Of a DNA stretch of 64,000 nt, positions 55,217 through 64,000 are shown one piece after another. Each line of letters begins with the position of its first letter. Within the stretch, counting starts at the first letter, position 1. The position numbers and the translations under genes were made by a program. Source of the DNA: Sphingomonas sp. 8AM (GTDB taxonomy: Bacteria; Pseudomonadota; Alphaproteobacteria; Sphingomonadales; Sphingomonadaceae); NCBI RefSeq assembly GCF_902506455.1, contig NZ_LR733844.1, positions 2,747,303 to 2,811,302 of the forward strand, given 5' to 3'. The notes below the pieces were generated by a model. It had not been told where the DNA came from, made no database searches, and worked only from the letters and a program-made list of their open reading frames with translations.

Positions 55217-55293
55217 CGTCATTGCGAGCGTAGCGAAGCAATCCAGGGTGTCCTGATCCGGCGCTGGATTGCTTCGCTACGCTCGCAATGACG
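55217..55293. repeat. Palindromic repeat family R1, copy 4
   Basis: A 77-bp element from CGTCATTGCGAGCGTAGCGA to the near-complementary CGCTACGCTCGCAATGACG, with the core AGGGTGTCCTGATCCGGCG. Together with the copy at 53137 it brackets the NdvA-like gene in inverted core orientation. Confidence 0.88.
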
Positions 55294-55335
55294 GATCAAG
55301 GTGACGTCCCTACGCGATAGGCACGCCCGGTTCTT

Positions 55336-55362
55336 CCCTCTCCCCTCCTTGAGGGGAGAGGG
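55336..55362. repeat. Perfect 12-bp inverted repeat
   Basis: CCCTCTCCCCTC (55336-55347) and GAGGGGAGAGGG (55351-55362) around a 3-base loop. No U tract. It could form a strong hairpin in transcripts from the upstream gene, or belong to another short repeat family. Confidence 0.6.
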
Positions 55363-55656
55363 TTGCGCAGACTTGACCTTTGCGCAGCGAAGGCTCGGTC
55401 GGAGCTGAGTGAGAGGTGCGCGCTCGCGCAGCGCGCGCGCGAGCCAGAGGCTCCCTCCCCGTCCGTCACCCCCGGACTTGTTCCGGGGTCCACTTGCACG
55501 ATAAAATCAACGGCCTGCACGCTCGCGGACCGGCGGCTGCCGCAACAAGTCCGACATGACGAGCGACACGTCGCACCCGTCTAGCCTCACCCGGCAATAG
55601 CGATTGGCGACGGCTCCCCGCGCCGCTACGCTCCTTGGCGACAAGGGGAAGCACGC

Positions 55657-56577
55657 GTGGCATCGAGTGATTATGCCGTCATCGCCGACGGATTGGTAAA
55701 ACGATACGGCGAGCGGCACGTGGTCGACGGAGTCGATCTCGCGGTGCCGGCGGGCATGATCTACGGCGTGCTCGGCCCCAATGGCGCGGGCAAGACGACG
55801 ACACTGCGCATGACGCTCGGCATCATCGAGCCCGATGCGGGCACGCGCACGTTGCTCGGCAGCGACCACCCGCGCGACGTCGGCGACCGCGTCGGCTATC
55901 TGCCCGAGGAGCGCGGCCTGTATCCGTCGATGAAGGCGCGCGAGGCGGTCGCGTTCATGGGCGCGTTGCGCGGGCTCGACTGGCAGACCGGCCGTGCACG
56001 CGCCGCCGACTTGCTGGAAGCCGCCGGGCTCGGCCATGCGATCGACGAGAAGATCCGCAAGCTGTCGAAGGGCATGGCGCAGCTCGTCCAGTTGCTCGGC
56101 GCCGTCGTCCACCGTCCCGACCTGCTGGTGCTCGACGAGCCCTTCTCGGGGCTTGATCCGGTCAATCAGGAACGGCTCGAGGCGCTGATCCTCGCCGAGC
56201 GCGACCGCGGCGCGACCATCCTCTTCTCCACCCACGTCATGCAGCACGCGCAGCGCCTGTGCGACCGGCTGGCGGTGATCGCGGGCGGGCGGCGACGCTT
56301 CGAAGGCACCGTCGACGAGGCGCGCGCGCTGCTCCCGCAGCAGGTCCATTACGTGCCCACCCATGCCGATGCGCAGCTCGTCGCGATGCTGCCACCCCAT
56401 GCGCGACACGAGGCGGAGGCGTGGCGCTTCGCCTTGCCCGAGGAAGGAATCGAGGGGCTGCTCCGCCGCCTGATCGACGCCGGCTATGGCATCAAGGGGC
56501 TGTCGATCGAACGTCCCGGCCTCCACGACGCGTTCGTGCGGATCGTCGGGCAAACCGCTGCGGAGTCGAACGCATGA
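55657..56577 (+). CDS. ABC transporter ATP-binding protein, NatA/YhaQ-like
   Basis: A 306-residue ATPase subunit of an ABC-2 exporter. Walker A is GPNGAGKTTTLRMTLGII; the loop VGYLPEERGLYPSMKAREAVAFMGALRGL follows. The signature is LSKGMAQLVQLLGAVVHRPDLLVLDEPFSGLDPVNQERL, in which the ABC motif reads LSKGM. The C-terminal 70 residues match the DUF4162 region common to NatA-type proteins. Start is GTG 55657, after AAGGGGAAG. The permease gene overlaps by ATGA. NatA systems export sodium, but the substrate here is unknown. Confidence 0.92.
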   Translation: MASSDYAVIADGLVKRYGERHVVDGVDLAVPAGMIYGVLGPNGAGKTTTLRMTLGIIEPDAGTRTLLGSDHPRDVGDRVGYLPEERGLYPSMKAREAVAFMGALRGLDWQTGRARAADLLEAAGLGHAIDEKIRKLSKGMAQLVQLLGAVVHRPDLLVLDEPFSGLDPVNQERLEALILAERDRGATILFSTHVMQHAQRLCDRLAVIAGGRRRFEGTVDEARALLPQQVHYVPTHADAQLVAMLPPHARHEAEAWRFALPEEGIEGLLRRLIDAGYGIKGLSIERPGLHDAFVRIVGQTAAESNA

Positions 56578-57797
56578 GCGCGCTGCGCCGCCAGATCCGC
56601 CAGACGCTGACGATCGCCCGCCGCGATTTCACCGCCACGGTCTTCACGCCGATCTTCCTGCTCTTCCTCTTCGCGCCGGTCATCATGATGTCGTTCGGCG
56701 CGATCGGCGGCATGGGCGCGGCCTCGGTCACACAGGGCTCGTCCGACAAGGCCCGGCTGGTCGCGATGCTGCCCGCCGCATCGGCGAACGCGCTACGTAG
56801 CGCCGATGCGCAATTGCGTCCGCTCGTACGTGGCGAGGCAGCGCCGCCGCCGCTGGCGCTGCACCCGTTGGTCGAAACTTCGCCGATTGTGGCCCACGCG
56901 CTACTCGATGCGCCCGGCGGGGACGTAAACGCGGTTTTATACGGTACGCTTGCACATCCGATGGTGGTATTTTCGGCCGGAAACCGGGACGACGCGCGTT
57001 ATCTTGCGACCGTAGCGCGACAGGCCGCGCTGATCGAGCGCGCCGGCACCGCCCCGACGGTCCGGATAGAGGCTGTAAAAACCACCGCCCCCACCCTTGG
57101 CGGTCGCAACGCCGCGGCGTTTTTTGCGGTTTTCGGTATCTTCTTCCTGACCCTGTTCCTGTCGGGTCAGGTCGTGGGCACGATGGCGGAGGAGCGGAAC
57201 AACAAGGTCATTGAAATCCTTGCCGCTGCCGTCCCGCTCGAAAGCGTGTTCCTGGGCAAGCTGCTGGGCATGTACGGCGTCGCGCTGCTGTTCGTTGCCT
57301 TCTGGGGTACGGTGCTCAGCCAGATTGGCGCGCTGCTTCCCGGTGACATCGGCGCGGATTTGGGCCAACTGCGCCCGGCGATCGGCATGGTTCCGTTCGT
57401 GCTGCTGTTCGCCACCTATTTCACCACCGCCTTCCTGCTTTTAGGCTCGGTATTTCTAGGGGTTGGCGCTCAGGCCGGGACGATGCGCGAGGTCCAGATG
57501 CTCTCGCTTCCGGTGACGATCATCCAAGTCGCGATGTTCGGCCTCGCCTCCTCGGCGGTGTCCCACCCCGGCACCCTCCTCGCAACCGCCGCCGAACTTT
57601 TCCCGCTTTCCTCGCCCTTTGCGATGGCCGGCCGCGCCGCTTCCGGCGCGCAATGGTGGCCGCATCTGGCCGCGCTGGCGTGGCAGTTGCTGTGGGTCGC
57701 GGTCTTCATCACGATCGGCGCGCGACTGTTCCGCCGCGGCGTCCTGCAATCCGGCAGCGCCAAGCCAGCGTGGAAGCGGCTTTTCGCGCGGAGTTGA
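56574..57797 (+). CDS. ABC-2 type permease, NatB/YhaP-like
   Basis: A 407-residue membrane subunit of the exporter encoded with the preceding ATPase. It has the NatB layout: a first helix (FLLFLFAPVIMMSFGAIGG), a periplasmic domain of about 150 residues, then five helices. The conserved EERNNKVIEILAAAVPLESVFLGKLLGMYGVALL motif, which couples to the ATPase, is present. Translation starts in the ATPase stop codon (ATGA). From about 56930 onward codon use becomes slightly less GC-biased than in neighbouring genes. Confidence 0.9.
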   Translation: MSALRRQIRQTLTIARRDFTATVFTPIFLLFLFAPVIMMSFGAIGGMGAASVTQGSSDKARLVAMLPAASANALRSADAQLRPLVRGEAAPPPLALHPLVETSPIVAHALLDAPGGDVNAVLYGTLAHPMVVFSAGNRDDARYLATVARQAALIERAGTAPTVRIEAVKTTAPTLGGRNAAAFFAVFGIFFLTLFLSGQVVGTMAEERNNKVIEILAAAVPLESVFLGKLLGMYGVALLFVAFWGTVLSQIGALLPGDIGADLGQLRPAIGMVPFVLLFATYFTTAFLLLGSVFLGVGAQAGTMREVQMLSLPVTIIQVAMFGLASSAVSHPGTLLATAAELFPLSSPFAMAGRAASGAQWWPHLAALAWQLLWVAVFITIGARLFRRGVLQSGSAKPAWKRLFARS

Positions 57798-57970
57798 CGG
57801 CCGGCGGGACAGGGCGGCTGTCGCTTTTTTGCAACGCCGCAACAGAGTCTTGCAGCGGTGCAGCAATCGACTCGCAACTGTCACGCAACCTTCACATAGT
57901 GCGGCCATCGGCGCCCCAACGACGAAGCCGTCGCGGGTCGCACTGCGGCAAAAAGGGGACATTCTTTCCA

Positions 57971-60900
57971 ATGCGCAACAATCTGTTCGTAGGCGTGGCC
58001 GCGGTCGCGCTGGTCATGCCGGCTGCCGCAATGGCGCAGGAGACCACGTCCTCGATCCGCGGCACGGTGACCGCGAACGGCGCGCCGGTGGCAGGCTCGA
58101 CGGTTACGATCCTGAACGTCCCGACCGGTGGGACCTCGACCGTCACCACCGACGCCAGCGGCAGCTTCAACGCCACCGGTCTTCGCGTTGGGGGCCCCTA
58201 CACGGTCACGGTCGCTGCGCCCGGCTATGCCTCGACGCAAGTGACCGACATTCAGACGGTTGTTGCGCAAAGCTTTGAGCTGCCGATCGAATTGACGGCC
58301 GAAAGCGCTGGCGGCGGCGACATCGTCGTGACCGCTTCCCGCCTGCCGAATGCCCGCAACCTGAGCCAGGGCCCGGCGACCGTTCTTTCGGCTGCGCAGA
58401 TCGCCAGCGTCGCCTCCGTCAATCGCGACGTGCGCGACCTGATGCGCCGCGACCCTTTCGCGCGCCTCGACTATTCGGAAGGCAACGGCCGCGCGGTCAG
58501 CTTCGCCGGCCAGAATGCGCGCTACAATCGCTTTTCGATCGACGGCGTGCCGGTCACCGACAATTTCGGCCTGAATCCAGACGGTCTGCCCACGCGCCGT
58601 TCTCCCGTCCCGTTCGACGCGATTGGCCAGTTCCAGACCAAGGTCGCTCCGTATGACGTCCGCGAGGGCAATTTTCAGGGCGGCGCGATCAACGCGATCC
58701 TGAAGTCGGGCACGAACGAATTCCATGGTACAGGCTTCTACGCCTATTCCGCCGACGAACTGACCGGCAAGCGCACAAAGGCGGGTCCGGGCGTGCCGAC
58801 CGGGCGGGTGACAATCCCGAACTTCAAATATGAGAATTACGGCGCCGAACTTTCCGGCCCGATCATCAAGGACAAATTGTTCTTCATGGTCGCGGGCGAA
58901 CGCGTCCGCGCCGGTACGCCGATCGTGGAAGGCACCCCGGGGAACAACGCCGGCACCGTCATCCCGAACATCACCGATGCGGCGGTTCAGCAGATCCAGC
59001 AGATTGCGCAGAGCCGTTACGGCTATAACACCGGCGGCGTCCTGAACAATTCGGACGATCGCGACGACCGCTTGGTCGCCAAGCTGGACGCGAACCTCTC
59101 CGATACCCAGCGCGCGTCGGTGACGTACATGTACACGAAGGACCAGATCCGCTTTAATCAGAACACGCAGGTCGGCACGTCGAGCAGCACCGGCAACGCG
59201 CCGGGGCTCGGGCTGGAATCGAACGGCTACGTCGGCTCCAACCGCCTGCATGCCGGCGTCGTTCAGTTGAATTCTGACTGGTCGGACGAGTTCTCGACCG
59301 AGGCGCGTGGCTTCTACAAGGACTACAAGCGCGGCCAGGACCCGATCCTGGGTCGTGGCTTTGCGCAATTCCAGGTCTGCACCGCCGCCCAGTCGGACCG
59401 CGGCACGTTCGGTGCCAACGGCGGCACCAATATCGACCTCTCGACCAATTGCGCCGGCGGATCGGGTGTCGTCTCGTTCGGCCCAGATATCTCGCGTCAA
59501 TCGAACGAGTTGAGCAGCCGAACCTGGGGCGGCACGGTGCAGGCGCGCCTGACCCGCGACGACCACGACCTGCGCGTCTTCGGCGAGATGTCGGATACGA
59601 AGATCGTCAACCTGTTCGTGCAAAGCACGGCGGGCAATTATTACTTCGACTCGATCGCGGACTTCCAGGCGGGTAACGCCCAGCGCCTGCGCTATTCGAA
59701 TGCGGTGCCGTCGCTGAACCCCATCGATGGCGCGGCGCGCTTCCAGTATCAGTCCTACGCCTTCGGCATTCAGGACAATTGGCGGATAAACGATCTGCTG
59801 ACGCTGTCTTACGGCATGCGCTACGATATGTACGGGGGACACGGCCGTCCGGCGCTCAATCAAAATTTCGTGAACCGGTACGGCTTCACGAACCAGAACT
59901 ACATTTCGGGGAAGGGCGTGTTCCAGCCGCGGATCGGCTTTGATTTCAAGCCGACGTCGCAGCTCACCTTCCGTGGCGGCATCGGGATCTTCTCTGGCGG
60001 CTCGCCCGACGTCTATATCTCGAACAGCTATTCGAACACGGGCTTCCTGACCAACAGCATCGACGTCACCCAGTTCAACAATGGCAACTACTCGATCGGT
60101 ACCGGCGGCCAGATCCTGACCAACGTCAGCGGCACGACCATCCCGGCGGCGGCGAACACCGAACTGAAGAGCGCCTCGTCGTCGCAGAACGCACCAACGA
60201 ACGCGCTCGCACGCGACTTCCGGCTGCCGTCGCAGTGGCGCGGCACGCTGTCGGCGGATTACGACACCGACTTCGGCGGGTTCCTCGGCGGCGGCTGGCA
60301 CTTCGGCGCCGACTTCCTGTGGTCGAAGGTACGCGATCAGGTGTATTTCGCCGATTATCGCGTCGTCCCGAGCGGCATGACGACTCCGGATGGTCGCCTG
60401 CGATATCAATCGGTGACGACGTTCGGTGACCGCTTCCAGGACATCGTGCTGACCAATACCTCGCAGGGCCGCACCTATATTGGCGTTGCGCGCTTCGATA
60501 AGTCGTTCGACCGGTGGCTGAACATCTCCGCCAGCTATACGTATCAGGACGTCAAGGACAAGACGCCCGCGACCTCGTCGACCGCCGGTTCCAATTACGG
60601 CAATGGCGCATTCTTCGACGGCAGCGGCGCGAGCTATGGCGTGTCAAACGATCAGGTGCGCCACTTCATCAAATATGGCGCAACCTTCGACCACGCGTTC
60701 TTCGGCGACTACAAGACCAATGTCGCGATCTTCGGCGAGACCCGCATCGGCAAGCCGTTCAGCTATACGATGCAGGACACCTCATCGAACCGCAGTCCGA
60801 TCTTCGGGAACGTCGGCACTCAGGCGCGCTATTTGATGTACGTGCCGACCTCGACCACCGATCCGCTGGTCAGCTATGGCGACACGATCGTGAACGGCGT

Positions 60901-61366
60901 GGTCACGCAGACCGCGGCGCAGACTGCCGCCAATCTGGACGCACTCATCAAGTCGTCGGGCCTGTCGAAATTCCGTGGCAAAATCGCACCGCGCAACGCC
61001 TTCAACTCGCCGTGGTTCACGAAGATCGATCTTCATGTCTCGCAGGAAGTACCAACGGGGCTGGGCGCCAGCCGCATCACCCTGTTCGCCGATGTCGAGA
61101 ATGTCGCCAACCTGATCAACAAAAACTGGGGACAGATCCGCGAGTATGCGTTCCCTTACACGACCGCCGCGGTCCAGGTGGATTGCCTCAAGGTAGCGGT
61201 GCCCACCGGCACGGCACCGGGGAGCAACAAGGCGCAGAACAACACGACCGACACCTGCGCCCAGTATCGCTACACCGCTCCCCGCGTCGCGCCGGATCAG
61301 CAGAATGTGATCTCCTCGCGTCAGTCGCTCTATTCGGTCCGCATCGGCGCGCGCTTCAGCTTCTGA
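57971..61366 (+). CDS. Oar-like TonB-dependent receptor
   Basis: A 1131-residue outer-membrane receptor. Residues 1-22 are a signal peptide (VAAVALVMPAAAMAQ). Residues about 28-110 form a carboxypeptidase regulatory-like beta-sandwich (IRGTVTANGAPVAGSTVTILNVPTGG). A TonB plug follows (IVVTASRLPNARNLSQGPATVLS, then SIDGVPVTDNFGLNPDGLPTRRSPVPFDAIGQFQTKVAPYDVREGNFQGGAINAILKSGTNEFHG), and then a large 22-strand-type barrel ending VRIGARFSF. The Oar group has unknown ligands. AAGGGGA precedes the ATG at somewhat wide spacing. A strong terminator follows, and a LytS/LytTR pair is next. Confidence 0.94.
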   Translation: MRNNLFVGVAAVALVMPAAAMAQETTSSIRGTVTANGAPVAGSTVTILNVPTGGTSTVTTDASGSFNATGLRVGGPYTVTVAAPGYASTQVTDIQTVVAQSFELPIELTAESAGGGDIVVTASRLPNARNLSQGPATVLSAAQIASVASVNRDVRDLMRRDPFARLDYSEGNGRAVSFAGQNARYNRFSIDGVPVTDNFGLNPDGLPTRRSPVPFDAIGQFQTKVAPYDVREGNFQGGAINAILKSGTNEFHGTGFYAYSADELTGKRTKAGPGVPTGRVTIPNFKYENYGAELSGPIIKDKLFFMVAGERVRAGTPIVEGTPGNNAGTVIPNITDAAVQQIQQIAQSRYGYNTGGVLNNSDDRDDRLVAKLDANLSDTQRASVTYMYTKDQIRFNQNTQVGTSSSTGNAPGLGLESNGYVGSNRLHAGVVQLNSDWSDEFSTEARGFYKDYKRGQDPILGRGFAQFQVCTAAQSDRGTFGANGGTNIDLSTNCAGGSGVVSFGPDISRQSNELSSRTWGGTVQARLTRDDHDLRVFGEMSDTKIVNLFVQSTAGNYYFDSIADFQAGNAQRLRYSNAVPSLNPIDGAARFQYQSYAFGIQDNWRINDLLTLSYGMRYDMYGGHGRPALNQNFVNRYGFTNQNYISGKGVFQPRIGFDFKPTSQLTFRGGIGIFSGGSPDVYISNSYSNTGFLTNSIDVTQFNNGNYSIGTGGQILTNVSGTTIPAAANTELKSASSSQNAPTNALARDFRLPSQWRGTLSADYDTDFGGFLGGGWHFGADFLWSKVRDQVYFADYRVVPSGMTTPDGRLRYQSVTTFGDRFQDIVLTNTSQGRTYIGVARFDKSFDRWLNISASYTYQDVKDKTPATSSTAGSNYGNGAFFDGSGASYGVSNDQVRHFIKYGATFDHAFFGDYKTNVAIFGETRIGKPFSYTMQDTSSNRSPIFGNVGTQARYLMYVPTSTTDPLVSYGDTIVNGVVTQTAAQTAANLDALIKSSGLSKFRGKIAPRNAFNSPWFTKIDLHVSQEVPTGLGASRITLFADVENVANLINKNWGQIREYAFPYTTAAVQVDCLKVAVPTGTAPGSNKAQNNTTDTCAQYRYTAPRVAPDQQNVISSRQSLYSVRIGARFSF

Positions 61367-61388
61367 TCGCGCCTCTCGTCCGGCTTCC

Positions 61389-61425
61389 GGGCCGCCGTTC
61401 CTTCGGGCACGGCGGCCCTTCTTTT
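61389..61425 (+). terminator. Intrinsic terminator after the TonB receptor
   Basis: Perfect 10-bp GC-rich stem (GGGCCGCCGT at 61389-61398 with ACGGCGGCCC at 61409-61418) followed by TTCTTTTT. It lies 23 bp after the stop codon. Confidence 0.9.
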
Positions 61426-61460
61426 TGCGCGCGGCCCGCAGGCGGTGTAGGAAGGGCGCG

Positions 61461-62611
<1,151 letters not shown>

Positions 62612-62612
<1 letters not shown>

Positions 62613-63412
62613 TGACCATTCGTACCATCCTCGTCGATGACGAGCCGCTTGCGATCCAGGGGCTCGAACTGCGGCTACAGGCGCACGACGACGTCGAGAT
62701 CATTGCCAAGTGCCAGAACGGCCGCGAGGCGATCAGCGCGATCAAGACCCACAAGCCCGACCTCGTCTTCCTCGACATTCAGATGCCGGGTTTCGACGGC
62801 TTTTCGGTCGTACAGGGACTGATGGACGTCGAGCCGCCGCTCTTCGTGTTCGTCACGGCCTATTCCGACCATGCGATCCGCGCGTTCGAGGCGCAGGCCA
62901 CCGACTATCTGATGAAGCCGGTCGAGGAGTCGCGGCTTGCCGACACGCTCGACCGCGTGCGCCAGCGGCTGTCCGAGCGACAGAGCGCGGGCGAGGCGGA
63001 GAAGCTCAAGGAAGCGCTGGCCGAGCACGCGCCGGAAGCGGCGGCGGAAATGGCCGATGGTGGTGACGCGGTGAACGCCAGCCGCTTCGAAAAGATGATC
63101 AACATCAAGGATCAGGGCCAGATCTTCCGCGTCGACGTCGACACGATCGAGCGGATCGATGCCGCCGGGGACTATATGGTGATCTACACCGGCGACCGGA
63201 ATCTGATCCTGCGCGAGACAATGAAGGACCTCGAAAAGCGGCTCGACCCGCGCCGCTTCCAGCGCATCCATCGCTCGACGATCGTCAATCTCGATCTGGT
63301 CAAGCAGGTGAAGCCGCATACCAACGGCGAATGCTTCCTCGTGCTCGACTCGGGCGCGAACGTGAAGGTCAGCCGCAGCTATCGCGACGTGGTGGCGCGC
63401 TTCGTCCATTGA
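62612..63412 (+). CDS. LytTR response regulator
   Basis: A 266-residue regulator. The receiver domain (1-120) has the acidic pocket ILVDDEP, the phosphorylated aspartate in LVFLDIQMPGFDG, the switch Thr in FVTAYSDHA, and the lysine in YLMKPV. A charged linker of about 50 residues is followed by the LytTR DNA-binding domain (INIKDQGQIFRVDVDTIERIDAAGDYMVIYTGDRNLILRETMKDLEKRLDPRRFQRIHRSTIVNLDLVKQV). It is cotranscribed with the kinase. Its stop codon overlaps the trhO start. Confidence 0.95.
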
Positions 63413-64000
63413 TCTCGCCCGAAAACATCAGGGTCTCGGCACTCTATCGTTTCGCCCGCTTCGACGATCCGCACGCGCTGCGCGAGCCGCTGCTCGCCGC
63501 CGCACGCGCGGCGGGAATCAGGGGCACGCTGCTGCTCGCGAGCGAAGGGATCAACGGCACGATCGCAGGCGCGCCCGACGCGCTCGATATGGTGATCGCG
63601 CATATCCGCGCGCTACCCGGCTGTGCTGAGTTGTCGCTAAAGCATAGCTGGGCCGAGGCGATGCCGTTCCACCGGCTGAAGGTAAAGGTGAGGCGAGAGA
63701 TCGTGACGATGGGCGTTACGGTCGACCCGCTGACCGATGCCGGCACCTATGTCGCCCCGGCCGAGTGGAACGCGCTGATCGCCGATCCGGAGACGTTGGT
63801 GATCGATACGCGAAACGACTATGAGGTCGCGGTCGGCACCTTCGCGGGCGCGGTCGATCCGAAGACCGCCGGCTTTGCGGACTTTCCCGATTGGTTCCGC
63901 AGTCAGCGTGAGACATTGCTGGCCGGCAAGAAACGAGTCGCGATGTTCTGCACGGGCGGCATCCGCTGCGAGAAGTCGACCGCTTTCCTGAAGGCGGAAG
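63409..64000 (+). CDS. trhO: tRNA uridine(34) hydroxylase / rhodanese-related protein, N-terminal part (cut by window edge)
   Basis: A prephenate-independent oxygenase that hydroxylates U34 in tRNA, here truncated after 197 codons. The N-terminal acylphosphatase-like domain reads NIRVSALYRFARFDDPHALREPLL and LLASEGINGTIAG. The rhodanese domain begins near LVIDTRNDYEVAVGTFAGAVDP, and the active-site cysteine is in MFCTGGIRCEKS. The start is TTG 63409, overlapping the response regulator stop (TTGA). The overlap suggests translation together with the two-component genes, though function appears unrelated. Confidence 0.92.
   Translation, partial: MISPENIRVSALYRFARFDDPHALREPLLAAARAAGIRGTLLLASEGINGTIAGAPDALDMVIAHIRALPGCAELSLKHSWAEAMPFHRLKVKVRREIVTMGVTVDPLTDAGTYVAPAEWNALIADPETLVIDTRNDYEVAVGTFAGAVDPKTAGFADFPDWFRSQRETLLAGKKRVAMFCTGGIRCEKSTAFLKAE

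Larger units (their letters stand above)
55164..55656. other. 493-bp intergenic region rich in repeat elements
   Basis: Contains, in order, a full R1 element (55217-55293), a perfect 12-bp inverted repeat CCCTCTCCCCTC/GAGGGGAGAGGG (55336-55362), a GCGC-rich stretch (about 55410-55445), and a half copy of R3 (55465-55492). No coding frame in it looks real. The last 150 bp should carry the promoter of the ABC genes that follow. Confidence 0.7.

Noticed and set aside
55657..57797. ABC pair as a true sodium exporter (natAB)
   Set aside because: The family is clear, but the substrate is not determined by the sequence, so no gene symbols were assigned.
57881..60409. 842-codon minus-strand frame antisense to the TonB receptor
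   Set aside because: Shadow frame with no domain; the receptor on the plus strand is complete from signal peptide to terminal phenylalanine.

Overview
The window is a GC-rich alphaproteobacterial chromosome segment, most likely from Sphingomonas or a close relative in the Sphingomonadaceae. The evidence is the very high third-position GC, an RcdA-type (DUF1465) protein, a large Oar-like TonB-dependent receptor, GH127 and GH2 glycosidases, a 'vgr-related' HExxH protein, paired DUF465 proteins, and several families of palindromic intergenic repeats. No tRNA, rRNA, CRISPR array, prophage, transposase or replication origin was seen. The first gene (ahcY) and the last (trhO) are cut by the window edges.

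Layout. 0-7.7 kb: core metabolism (ahcY with a palindromic operator, YqgE/AlgH, peroxiredoxin, AMP nucleosidase, a histone-like membrane protein, a hydrolase/GFA pair, YitT, aspartate-semialdehyde dehydrogenase, MgtC). 7.7-20.3 kb: exported dipeptidyl peptidase IV, Tat-exported GH127, arylamine N-acetyltransferase, an MDR oxidoreductase, an RcdA homologue, a divergent DUF465 pair, a prepilin-peptidase operon, thiolase and a CPA1 antiporter. 20.4-31 kb: a sugar-acid catabolic locus (mutarotase, FAH-family hydrolase, SDR, UxaA large part, and an aldo/keto reductase fused to the UxaA SAF part) with a divergent IclR regulator, a sugar-porter MFS and an exported GH2 beta-galactosidase. 31-43.6 kb: DUF454, HNH, a small beta-barrel protein, epoxide hydrolase, lepB-rnc, pgi, vapBC, gor, a PaaI thioesterase operon, a PCu(A)C copper chaperone and hrpB. 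43.8-64 kb: adenosine kinase, EI24 plus lipoprotein, a CPA2 antiporter, an iron-linked DUF3649/PepSY/DUF3325 operon, a type I secretion ABC/HlyD pair, an NdvA-like glucan exporter, a Nat-type ABC exporter, the Oar-like receptor, a LytS/LytTR two-component pair, and trhO.

How the parts fit. The 20-25 kb operon is a tightly coupled non-phosphorylative pathway of the L-fucose type: aldose to lactone/acid (AKR), dehydration (UxaA-type enzyme in place of the usual enolase-superfamily dehydratase), 4-oxidation (SDR), then cleavage (FAH). Its dehydratase SAF domain is fused to the dehydrogenase, and the large subunit starts in a GTGA overlap. Two candidate Fur boxes, a 13-bp perfect hairpin over the vapB ribosome-binding site, a FadR/GntR-like site upstream of the GH2 gene, and four families of inverted repeats are the most notable non-coding features.

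All calls come from reading the sequence and recognising families. No database search was run, and start sites were chosen from ribosome-binding sites, overlaps and family length.
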